A stretch of 64,000 bases of DNA, from the NCBI GenBank assembly GCA_003339415.1, contig PDHQ01000165.1, forward strand, positions 1-64,000, written 5' to 3'. The notes beneath the pieces were generated by a model, which worked only from the letters and a program-made list of their open reading frames with translations, did no database searches and had not been told where the DNA came from. This DNA comes from Ophiocordyceps camponoti-saundersi (nom. inval.) (lineage: Eukaryota > Ascomycota > Sordariomycetes > Hypocreales > Ophiocordycipitaceae). The translations under genes were made by a program, and so were the position numbers. How positions within the stretch are numbered: position 1 is the stretch's first letter; every line of letters starts with the position of its first letter. Shown here piece after piece: positions 48,101 to 59,576 of the stretch.

Positions 48101-51100
48101 TTTCTTCTTAGAATACTTATTTTTAGGCGACGAATATTATATAATTATTCGATTTCTAGTTATTAAATTTATAAGTAAGTAATTTAAATAAATATTAAAA
48201 TTCGGCGAGGTTTTTAAATAGCTAAATAGCTTTTTTAAAGCTTTCGAATATAAGTACTAAAGGAGTGCGAATTAGCTACTTATAGAATAGCTTATAGTAA
48301 GTTCTATTACGAGAATAATAAGAATTACTATAAGGCGGATTAATCTTAAGTATAAAAAAAAGGAAAAATAAAAAGGAAACGAATAGAATTAGAGAATAAA
48401 AGGGAATAACTATAAAGGGAATAGATATAATATATAGGAAAGATATAATAAAGATAGGAAATATAAATAGGGATAATAGAAGATAAATAGAAAAAAAAAA
48501 AGATAAGAGAGAGAAAGGTAGGAAAATAAAGGGAAATCTAATATAAATAGTAATATATTAAGTTTATTATTTCCTAGAGATTTTACGCGTTCGTTACTAA
48601 GTAACTCGTTTACCTTATTCTAATAGCTAATACTTTTTAAAAATATTTATATATTTTTTCCTAGTAATATCTAGCTAGGCTTTTAACTTATTTTTCTCTT
48701 TATCGAATTCTTTAATTATATTCTTTTATTAGAAGTTTTTTTTAGCTACCTACTAATTATTATTATTTAGGTATCCTTTCTAATATATAAGATACTTTAT
48801 TTAAGTAATACCTTATTCTCTTTTAACTTTTCTCTTATCGAGGATTTATTCGATCTTATAATTATTAGTATTAAGCTTAGGGCTAGGTTATTCTCTTAAA
48901 GCTTTAGCTAGTTAAAGTTAAATAACTAATATAATAAGATAGATATTTATAAAATTATCGAGATTTAGTTAATAAGCTAGATAGCCGATTTATTTAATTA
49001 CGCGGAAAGGCTTAGTTTACTATTCCGAAAGCTTCGCTACTTATCTATTAGAAATAAAATATTTTTTCCTAAATTTTAGCTAAACCTAATCGCTAAGCTT
49101 AAACTTAAGCTTCCGATATTTCTTATTATAATATTATTTTATCGTAGCTTAGGCGTAGGCGATAAAGATAATTACCTTATTTTTTAATATTTCCTAAGAT
49201 TTAAAAGAAGCTTAATTACTTAGATAATAGAGATTATTATCTATTTAAAATCTAATAAGTAACTTATTTAGCGTAATCTAAATAATTAAGAAGAAGGAGT
49301 TATTAAGAGAAAACTAAAAAGCTAATAAGGCGTTAATTTATCGCTTTATCGGGAAATTAATAGCGAAAAATTTAAAAGCGATTTTAATAATTTAATTTTA
49401 TTTTTTAGATAAATTATTAGTTTATAAATAATATATAATCGATATTAAAAGTTTAGTACTAAAAGTAAATTATAAAGTTCTCTAAAGCTTAGATATAAAT
49501 TTTAGATCCTAATTAAAGATAATTTATTTTAGGAGTTTTTAGTTATAATAAATAAGCTTATAATATAGCCGCTAAGCTTATTTTTCGGTAATAAAATAAT
49601 TATATCTAAAAATTAGAATATATATTTTTAAGAACTTATTAGTAATAGTAAGGAGGATATTATAAAATTTTCTTATAAGTTTAAATTAAAGTAAGTTTTC
49701 TAAAAAAATTAAAAAGAGTTCGGTAATAAAATTTATTATAATTATATAAAAAAGAATCGCTAGGGAATAAATTAAAACTATTTCCCTAAAAGGAGGCTAT
49801 TTATTAGTTTAATTATATTTATAAATATTATATTTATTTACGAAATCGTTAATTTTCTTTTTTAGTTAGGAAATAATAAAATTAAAAGAAAGTTTAGCTT
49901 ATATATATTTTTAACTAATATAAAATTTACGAAAATAATATTTAAAAATAATTTCTTTAGCGTAATTTTTAGGAATATAAAATTATCGTTAATTATTAAT
50001 ATTTTTAAAATATAATAAGCTATTTACTTAGATAAAAGCGAGTTTTTCCTAAGAGTTTTTATTTCTAAGTTATTTTAAGATTTCGGATTATCGTATATTA
50101 AGGAGATATTCTTCGGAAATCTTATATCGGAAGGCGTTATTAAAAATAGCTTTTAAAGAAATAAATACGTAGTCTTAATTAATATAATCCTTCTAAATAT
50201 CCTCGAATTCTCCTTATCCTTTTTCTAAGATTATTTTTAAGGGGAGGCGTAAAAAAAAGTTTATAAGAATATTAAAAATACCTAAGATATATTAAATTTT
50301 AAGAAAATATTAACTTAAAAACTAAGAAGCGAGAATAAGGTAATTATTACTCCTTATATTAATAGTAAAAAAAAAGGTTTATTTTATAATTATTAAAATC
50401 GCGGTATAATTTATAAAAATTATAATTTTCGGTTTCTAAGTTTTAATTAAATAAGTTTAAAATTTATAATAAGCTTATATTAAATAGAAAATCTTAAGTT
50501 TAGTTAGCTAATATTTAATTTCGGCTAATTTAAAAGTATAACTAAGATAATAAATAGGTTTAATAAACTATTAAAGCGGAGCTAAAAATAATTTCTAAGA
50601 TTCCTTATTATCGATATAGAAAAAATAAGCTATAAAATTATTCTCCTAAAAAATATCGATTTATAAAAAAAGTTAATAATTAAGAAAAAACTAATTAAAA
50701 ATAGCGTTATTATAAAAAATATTAATAATATTATTAAAATAGTTAGTTTTTTCCTTTATTAGGATAATCTTAAACTAAAAAGTAAAAGTATTTTTTTTTA
50801 GTTTAGTAATAGGTATTTTATTTTCCTATTTTTCTTAGAATATTACTATTTTATATTTCTAAAAAAGGTTAATTTATTATATAAAATAGGGAATAAAATA
50901 TTTTATTTATCTAACTAATCTAATCTATTACTTAAAATATTATAAAATATTAAAAAACTTAATATCTTATAAGGCTTTTACTTAAAATTAAGTATTTATT
51001 AATATAAATCCGTTAATATAATATTTTAATATTTTTATAAATAAGTAAAAAAGGAATAATTTAGGAGTAAAAAGGGAAAGATTTATATTAATAAAAAGAT

Positions 51101-54100
51101 TAAATATAATAGAAAGATACTTAACGTAATCTTTTAAAAAGTTAGAGAAGATTACTATATTATTAATATATCTAATAGCGTATACTTTATATAGTTAGAG
51201 AATATAATTAATAAATCTTTATATATAAGTAGGCGAATTTTTATACCTTATAAAAGCGATTATAGCCCTCTCTAATCTACGGTAAAAAATAATTATAAAT
51301 TACTTTCGGTAATCTAAATAAATAAGAAACTAATAAAAAAAGCTTTAAGTATTAATAGTAAAAATAACCTTTTTATTTACTAACTTATAAATTATATCTT
51401 AAAGGAGAGGTATTAGATATATATTAGGAACGGCTACGCTATTTAAAGCTTATAAGTTATTAACGATATATAGTTTACCTTTTCTCTAAATAATAAAATA
51501 TAAGCTAGCGAAAGGTAAAGCTTTAAGCGCCTATTTTATCTTATTTTATAAATATATATTATTATACTTTTTATTAAGGAAATCTTAATTAGGTTTATTT
51601 AGTAAATAGGGATATAAACTAAGTTTCTTCTTATACTAATTATTAATAAGGGGGATTTTTAGATACCGCTTAGGGGGTAAATTAATTAGTTTAATATCTT
51701 CTTAAAGTTTCGGAAAAGAATTATAAAATTATTTTACTTTTTTAAATAACTAAGGATTTAATATATAGATTTTAACGCTATATTCTCCTTCGATTTCTAG
51801 AATATTAGGTATCTTAGAGATACCTAACTAATAAGGTTAACTTAAATCTAAGATATTAATAAAAGGTAAGTTAGTATTAGTTTTATTAGATAATATTATT
51901 TAGTTTAAAAGAGAATTTAGCGTTAAACGTTTATTAGGGTTATCTAAGGAGTTTTTCTTAATAATTTATTAAGGGATTATAAAAGAAAATTAATTATTAA
52001 AATCTAATATAATACTAACTTTTTCTTTTCGTTTAAAAAAAATTAGTTTATTACTTAAGTTAAAAATAGTTAAATAGAAATAGTTATAAATAATTAAACC
52101 TAAGAGGAAATAAAAGTTAAGGAAAAAAATAAGGTTATAATTCTTAGGAGGATCTTTAATTAATATTAAAATTATATTTATTAAAAAAGGAGGGATTATT
52201 ATTACTAAGGCGGCTATTATATATTTATAAATAGCTAGTTTTTTATAAGTAAAATAGTATTCGATATATATTCCTTCGTAAAGTTAAATTTAAAGCTCTT
52301 ATTAAGAGTTAAGAATATCGATTTTATAAGGGATCGAGAATCCTTATCTTAATAAAACTCTAGTAAGAAGATACTTAATAACCTAAGCGCTAGCTTTAAA
52401 TTTACTAACGTAAAACTTACTATTAATTTTACTAATAATATATAAAGTAAAGGTAGCCTAATTATAAGTTAAGGCTAATCCGATATTATTTAGGCTTTAA
52501 ATTATTATCGAATTATAATTAATATTATTAAACTTATTAAATAAGTTCTTTTTAATAAGGAATCTATTTATTTTAATATTAATATATATTTTTATAGCGT
52601 TAGATAGTTTATTTTTACTAAATATTAAAATCTTTATATAGGAAAAACGGGAAACTTATTTTAGAGGAAAATTAGTTATCTAAAAAGTAGCTTCGATAAT
52701 AAGAAGGTTTTTAGAAAAAAGGTCTTTAATAATATTAAAAGGTTTTATCTTATATTTCTTAAAATCTAAAATAAAATAATATAAGTTATTAGCTAGTTAC
52801 TTATCTTTTTTAATTTTAGATAATTTAAATAAGTTAGTTTTATTATCTAAATTATATTTTAAAATATTAAGGATTATATTATATATTTTAGAAAAGATTA
52901 TAAAAACTCCGTTAGTATTAGAATCTTATTTAGTAAGTTCGTAAATAAGATTAATAAGGATAGGATTACCTTTTAAGCCTTCTCCGTTTTTCTTTAGGAA
53001 AGGCTATTTTATCTTTACTTTAAACTTAATATTCTTATTAAAAAGTTTCTAGGTATTATCCGTTAGCTTACTAAGGAAATTATTTAGTTTATAATCTAAT
53101 TAGTAATCTAGATTTCGCGAGGATTTCTCCTTAGAATTATTTACCTTATATTTACGTTAAAGTAATTTATTTAAAGCTATATATTAAGTAACGTTATTTT
53201 ATAAATTACCCTAAGTTTTTTTAATTAGCTTAGTTTAGAGGTTTAAAATAAGTTATTTATATTTATATACTTAGTTATCTAAGGTATTTTTACTAATTAG
53301 CTATTAGAAAATTTCTTAGAGTAAGATATTAAGTTAAAAAAAGACGATTATTAGTATAGATTATTTAAGATAAAAAGCTACTTAAGCTATTCTCTTTATT
53401 TTAAATACTTATAATCGGAAATTTTTTCTAGTAAGTATATCCTAAAATATAAAGCTTTATTTTTATATAGTAAAAGCGGTAATATTAAGTTAAATAGTAA
53501 ACTTTTTCTAAAAAGCTTTTACTTATCCTTAGATTCTAAAATTAGGAAAAGTAAATTCTAATCTAATTTAAGAGTTTAGATCTCCGGAATACTATTTTAT
53601 AATATATCCTCTAAAAAAAGAGGGAATAAAATATATAAGTTTATCTATATAATCCTCGCTTTAGGCGGTAACTTATTTTAAAGTATTTATAAATTAGTTA
53701 ATACTCTAATAAACGATAATTCGATTAGTTTTTTTAATCTAATCGAAAGTAATATTAAAAATATTAGTAAGCTTAAACTATTTAATATCTTTAGCTTATA
53801 ACTTAGCTTATTATCTAAATAGTTTCTATAAATATAATTAATTATATAATTATAAATTATTATCTAAGTTAATATATCTAAGGTAATCTAAATTCTAAGG
53901 TATAATATTATAAGAGTAAAGTATATTATTAACTATCTATATTATTTTTTCCTTTTTTACGGAAAATAGAGGAGGTTTTCTAAAATTAAATATTATTATA
54001 GGAGGATTTAGAAAATATTACCTTTTTAAGGTATTTTTCCTTAAGGTAGACGGTTCTTCTTTTAAAAAAGATTCTTATAGCGTAGAGGTTTTCTTACTTT

Positions 54101-55315
54101 TATTCTAAAAAGAGGTTTCCTCCTTACCTTCTTCCTAAAAAGGGACTTAGGTATTTTTCTTACCTTTTTCCGGTAAAGTAAGTAGCTTACTTTTTCTTTT
54201 AATATTATTTATAATTTAAAAATATTCTTAAATAAGGGGTAGCTAGTTTTCTAAGGGAATTCTAAGTAAATAAAAGATATTATTAAATATATATCTTAAT
54301 TAATTTACTTATTTAAATAGTTAATTATAATTTATTATAATATTTAAATTAGTTAGGAAAAGTTTAATTATAATAAGTAACTTAGTTTTTTAGGGATTAT
54401 CTTAATATAATAAGTATTTTTAAACTAGCCTTATTTCCCTATATTATAAAGGAGGAAATTTATTTTTAAAAAGGTAAGGTTTCTTTACTATTTTATAAGT
54501 ATTAAAAATATAAGCTTTTTTTTTCTTAGCTATAACTTCTTCCTCGATTACCTTAAGGAGTTTAAGGGTAAAGAAATAATATATAGCTAAGGTTAAGTAA
54601 TAAATATAGTAAAGCTTTCTTCTAAGCTAAAAATCTACGCTTATAAAGTTTTATTAGTAAAAAACGTTTTAAGTTTAACTTACTACCTTAATAGCTAGAG
54701 ATTTATAAGTTAATAAAATATAAAATTACTACTAGTTAATATACGCTTATATATATAATTTACTAATAGTTATATATATTAAGCTAGCTATTAAATATAA
54801 TATATAGAAAAGGGAGATAAGCTAGCTACTAATCGTAAGATTATAAAATAGCTATTATAAAAAATATAAATATAAGTAAAAATTTTTTAAGAATTAAAAT
54901 AATAATTATAAAAGAATCTAAATTATTACCTAAAAGAATATTAAGCTAATTATATAGCTAGGAGCTTAAGGAAGATTTCCTAATATAATTTTAAAAATAT
55001 TTACCTAAGGGGATTTTACGGTAATTTCTAAGTATATTAGTAAAATAGAGATTTCCTAGTACGCGGTGATTTCCTAATATATAAGGATTTCTTAGTAAAA
55101 TCCGGAGATTTTTAGAGGTATATTTTAATACTAGATCTTACTAGAAATCTTAGTAAAATCCTAAGAGTTATTATAGAGAAATCCTAAGAGGAAATCCTAG
55201 TAATTTCCTAAGCGTAAAGGTAATAAAGTTTTTAGGGGAAATTTAAGTAAAATTTTAGGGAAATATTATAAGAGGTTAGGCGATTTATAAAGGTATTATT
55301 ACACGTCCTATATTA
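45175..55315 (-). mobile_element. D: 10.1-kb Ty3/Gypsy element, inverted sister of C
   Basis: LTRs of 579 bp at 45175-45753 and 54737-55315 are flanked by the 5-bp duplication AAAAT (45170-45174 and 55316-55320). The sequence is the reverse complement of element C along its whole length wherever I compared it: LTRs, the 5' leader, the T-rich stretch after pol (at about 48360-48560 here) and the RT region. RT is on the minus strand at about 50970-51330, integrase at about 48800-49650 and the extra frame at about 46590-48280. Its LTRs are 25 bp shorter than those of C, so the two are related insertions rather than a recent duplication of one copy. All frames are broken by RIP. Confidence 0.93.
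46590..48280 (-). pseudogene. Extra degenerate ORF after pol in element D
   Basis: Mirror copy of the frame at 41920-43610 in element C, read on the minus strand. It shares the same order of charged segments. RIP has hit the two copies at partly different positions, which makes the pair useful for judging the original frame. Family unknown. Confidence 0.5.
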
Positions 55316-55320
55316 AAAAT

Positions 55321-55916
55321 ATATATATTAATATTATTAAATAATAATTTAAATAAGCTATTTATATTATAATTTTATTTCTTTATAATAATAAAATATA
55401 AAAGTTAGATAATATTAATAATTTTTTAAATATAAATATATAATATAGCTTTAAAATTAGCTTTTATTTTTTTATTTATAATAATTTAATTTTAAAAGCT
55501 TTAAAAGTTTTTTTTAAAAGTTTTTTAGCTTTTAATTATATTATTTTTTAATTTTAGTTAATATTAATATTATAAAATATAATAAGGTTATATTTTTATT
55601 AAAATTTAAGCTTATTTTTTAATTAAAAAATAAATATTATATATTATAATATTTTTATTTTAGCTAAGCTTTATAATATTATTAATAGCTTTATTAAAAA
55701 AAAACTAAAAAATTATTTTTATAAAAATTTTTAATTTATTATTATATTTAATAGCTTTATTTTTATTAATAAGTTAAATAAGAAATTTATTATTAAAAAT
55801 ATATAGCTTTATTTTATTAATTTTTATTATTATAATTAACGCTTTATATTATTTAATATAGCTAATAGCCTAATAGCGCCCTTAAGTTTTATTTTAAAAA
55901 ATTTTTTTTTTTATAA
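55321..55916. repeat. Older element O, piece between D and T2
   Basis: 596 bp of strongly AT-rich sequence with no recognisable motif. It continues directly from 45169 once element D is removed. Confidence 0.45.
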
Positions 55917-55921
55917 TTTAT

Positions 55922-57701
55922 TATAAAAGTTTTACTAAGAGTATAATATTAAAGTAAGCTAAAAAAGAGTTATAATTAAAGCTATCGAAAAGAGGAAGGA
56001 GAGGGGAAAGAAGCCCCCCTCCTAAGCTAACTATATAACCCACGTAATAACTAAGCGCTATCGGGAAAACCTAAATATATCCGCTATAATCCCCCTTATC
56101 TAACTACGATTAGTTATAAACTAATCTTTTATATAGCCCCCTCCTTAAGCTAGCTAAGGAGGTAAAAGCGTAAAATAGAAAAATTATATATTATTACGCT
56201 AATAAGATATTTTATATAATTCCTAGCTAATAGCTTAATAGCTTTTATAAAAATAAGAATAAGAGGGCGGAAAAGCTTTTTTATAGCTTAAAAAATTAAA
56301 CCTTAATTTTTATAAGAAAAATTCTAATAAGCTTAGAATTATAATATTACTTAAGGTAAGAATTAATAAACTTATATATTAATAGTAAAAACTTACTTAT
56401 ATAGCTAATATATAAGATTAAATAATATTATATTAATTATAAGAAGCTTAGAAAATATTTTAATTATAGTAAATAATAAAACTAACTATATATTTATTAT
56501 TATATATTACTAATACTAATTTATAAGCTAAAGCGTAATATAATTATAATATATATTTACTAATAAATTTATATACTTAAGCTATATATAGATTATCTTT
56601 ATATAAAGTAATATAATAAAGCTAGAAATTACCTAAGCTATAATATTTAGCGTATATTTATCCTTTCTTATTTATTATCCCCTTAATTAAAATACTCCGA
56701 ATTTACCTCTAACTACCCCGCTTTACTTATAAAAAGCCTTAACTTTAATATTCTTATTTACTTATAAAATTTTAGATAATTACGCTTAAAATAACTAATC
56801 TAATTATACTAATAATAATATTAGCGCTTAATAATATTAAAATAAGATTATATAAATAAGATATTTATTAAGTTAGCTATAAGGGGGGGCGGTAAATTAA
56901 TTAATATATTAAGAATATTCTTAAAATTAAATATTTTATTAAAGTTTCGGAGAAAGCTAATAAAGGCCGCGTATATTATAAGCTAATTTTTATAATCTAA
57001 GCGCTTTTATAACTCCTTATATAGCTTAGATAAAAATAAAATAATTTTAATATAATTAAACTAATATAATAGCTTAGCTTTAAAAAAAATATATTTTTAT
57101 TTTATAATATATTCTTTAAGGGGCTTAGATAGCTTTTAATATATCTTAACTAAGTTTAAACTTATATAGCGTTTCTTATAGCTCTCTCTTAAAAGCTTAA
57201 AAATATATATTAAAAAAATATTAAGCTAATTTAAGAAATCGATAATTAAAAAGATATATAATAAGAACGTTTACTAAAAAGTACTAAGATAGGAAAAAAT
57301 ATAATAAAATTAGGCCTTAGGCTCCTTAATTATTACTTTATTAATAGTAAATTTCGTATATATAGCGGCTAATTATAAGTTTAAGCTAAAGTAAATAAGT
57401 AAAAGCTTAAGTATAAATAAAATTTAATAATATTATTTTATATAATCTTACTCTTATATTTAATTTATAATAAGAGGAGCTTTAATTAATATAAAGGTTT
57501 TATTAAAAATATAATATTAAAATAAGCTAAAGAGGAGTTATAATTAAAGCTATTAAAAAAAGGAAAGAGAGGGGAGAGAAGCCCCCCTCCTAAGCTAGCT
57601 ATATACCCCGCGCAATAACTAAGCGCTATTAGGAAAACCTAAATATATCCGCTATAATCCCCTTTATCTAGCTATAATTAGTTATAAACTAATCCCTTAT
57701 A
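55922..57701 (+). mobile_element. T2: 1.78-kb non-autonomous LTR element
   Basis: Two 212-bp LTRs (55922-56133 and 57490-57701) are flanked by the 5-bp duplication TTTAT (55917-55921 and 57702-57706). The LTR begins TATAAAAG and ends CCCTTATA. It is the same family as T1 (inverted relative to it) and T3. The interior matches the reverse complement of T1, for example the shared segment containing TAGGCTCCTTAATTA. There is no recognisable protein. Confidence 0.9.
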
Positions 57702-57706
57702 TTTAT

Positions 57707-58029
57707 TATATTTTATATTTTTTTTTATTATTTATTTAATATTTTATTTATTTTATTTATTAATTTTATTTTTTTAAAATTATATAAATTTTTCGTTATT
57801 AAAATTAATATAAAATAATTTTTTTTATTTATCTCTTATATATAAAGTTTTTTATTTATATTAATATTTTAAAATTAATTAAAATAAGCCTTAAAAGTAA
57901 GAAAATAAAAATATAGTAAATTTTAATATAGCGGAAATATATTATAAAAAGCGCTTATAACTTATAATAATATAAGGTAAATATAAGCTATTAGGTAGGT
58001 ATATTAATATATATATATTATATATATAT
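57707..58029. repeat. Right end of older element O with (TA)n tail
   Basis: 323 bp, ending in about 45 bases of TATATTAATATATATAT-type simple sequence directly before the right copy of the 80-bp repeat. A simple-sequence tail at one end, next to a long direct repeat, would fit a non-LTR retrotransposon insertion, but no such RT was identified. Confidence 0.45.
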
Positions 58030-58109
58030 TAGGTCTAGGCTAGGATAGCTAGGCTAGGTTATATGCTTATAGGCGAGGTTTAGCGGGGCTGGTCACGTGA
58101 ACCCCTTAA
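58030..58109. repeat. Right copy of the 80-bp direct repeat
   Basis: Matches 15176-15256 in the same orientation. Differences: G to A and C to T in the TATGTGCC part, C to T in GGTCTAG, A versus G before GTCACGTG, and one C fewer in the final C run. Normal-composition sequence follows at once. Confidence 0.9.
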
Positions 58110-59395
58110 TAGGAGAAAGGGGGGGCGTTGTTGCGCTGGCTGGTAGGACCAGAGGAGGACGAGGAAAACGGCGGGAGACGGGAATCTCCTACCCTCGCCA
58201 CGCAACGCGGAAAAGTCGCTGTCAAACCCAACATGGCCCTGGGATATTGACTAAATACATGTCTCCGTATAACATGCCGGCATTGTGTGCGCTGTTACAA
58301 GGAATAAAGCCGTGGAGAGACCCGCAACCTCGGGTCATGACCCTTACCAAGTTACCACCACCATCCATGGGAGCGAGCAGTCTGCCTTCGGATACTGCTG
58401 CTTCTCATATCTAATAACGTAGCGGTTAATATTTCCGACGATGCCGCGGACGGCTCGTTCGTCTCGAGACGCATGCAAGTCGCAGATGCAGGTTACGGCC
58501 AATAGACGTACGGCCAATTGAGGCGTCGGCCCGACGAGGTTGTCGTTGGGTTGAAGAAGCGCCCCCCAGGCACGAGGGAAGTCGGTTCAACCTTCACCCT
58601 TCCCTCCATTTCTTCCTCCCTCCGTTCAACTGTTGTGAACTCGCGAGTTAGGCTTTCATAATGCCATGATTGGCAGCAGCTGGTGAGGTGCACATGGCGA
58701 GTTGTGTATCCTTATACGTCCGTATATCTGTACGGATACCTACCTCCCTGCCTAGTAATACACAACTGTTATAGGTTACAGTGCGCCAACATGCCTGGTC
58801 GTCGAACGACATCCATCTAGGTCTTTATGTATCTTTTCGGACTATTATCCGTAGGTGCGGCTACAATCTCCGACCTTGTCTCTCGCTTTTCTTGGGCAGC
58901 ATTCAGGTGCCTACCCAGCTACCTGCAAGGACTTGCCTGCCTAAGTAGTTATCTGAATGCTGCAGTAAATGTATGTACATCTGTATGTATGTATGTGTGG
59001 GATCGGCAAACAAGAAACGAGACACGACGTCGTCGGCGGCTCTTGGAAACGGCCGAGAAAAGGGCCGGAAGGGTGTGACTTCGCCCGCTGGATGGCCTGT
59101 TTGCTTTCTTGCTCTCTTGCTTGCTTCTCCTCTGTGCCTGCGACACGGTTATGCGAGGACGAGGATTTTCCTACACTAAAAACAAGGCTGTTTCGCGTTG
59201 CGCGTGGCCCGAGTCGAGACATGATCATGCATATTCGAACGGGTGTATCGGTACTGGCAGGTATGCATGTACCAAATGTATGTATATATAGAGTAGGTGC
59301 GTTTATGCATGTACATATATAGCATATACGGATATGTACATATATACATAGTACTAAGGTACCTAGGTATATATGCCTACGGATAAGTCCGTAGC
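58110..59395. other. Gene-free island of normal composition between two RIP blocks
   Basis: 1.29 kb of normal base composition with CpA/TpG present. It contains GTATGTATGTATG and TACCTAGGTATATATG-type repeats (about 58970-59000 and 59270-59365) like those between the genes on the left. Several overlapping open frames of 60-117 codons occur on both strands, but none shows a domain, codon structure or plausible splice partner. I read it as ordinary intergenic DNA separated from the gene cluster by the transposon stack. Confidence 0.6.
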
Positions 59396-59440
59396 AGATA
59401 TAAGGTTAAATTATTTTAATAAGTAAGTGCTTTATTATTT

Positions 59441-59472
<32 letters not shown>

Positions 59473-59576
59473 TAAGAGAGTTTATATAACTAGCTTTACT
59501 AAACCTTACTTATAAGTATATAACTTAGCTTAGCTATCTTAGCTTAAACTTAATATATATATAATATATATATATT

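Larger units (their letters stand above)
15257..58029. repeat. RIP-degraded AT-rich block (about 43 kb) of nested transposons
   Basis: Base composition changes within about 60 bp at 15.25 kb from normal to very AT-rich. CpA and TpG are almost absent over tens of kilobases while TpA is everywhere; the remaining C and G are mostly in AGCT, CG and CTT/AAG contexts. This is the product expected from RIP (C to T at CpA on either strand). All pol-like frames are broken by TAA/TAG codons of the kind C-to-T and G-to-A changes create. LTR termini that would be TG..CA now read TA..TA. The block contains six LTR elements with exact ends and 5-bp target duplications, plus an older remnant. No intact gene is present. 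Confidence 0.95.

Noticed and set aside
34863..55315. Reading C and D together as one DNA transposon with 10-kb terminal inverted repeats
   Set aside because: Each half has its own pair of direct LTRs, its own 5-bp target duplication and Gypsy RT/integrase traces, so these are two LTR retrotransposons in opposite orientation.
15257..58029. Mitochondrial DNA insertion as the source of the AT-rich block
   Set aside because: The near absence of CpA/TpG, TA..TA LTR ends and RIP-type stops in pol frames explain the composition. No mitochondrial genes are readable.
15176..58109. Starship-type giant element with tyrosine-recombinase captain
   Set aside because: No captain-like gene is readable at either edge, and the interior is explained by nested LTR elements. 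The 80-bp repeat is far longer than usual Starship target repeats.
58097..59322. Overlapping open frames of 60-117 codons in the island
   Set aside because: They occur on both strands, overlap one another, are rich in simple-repeat-derived residues and show no domain or splice partner.
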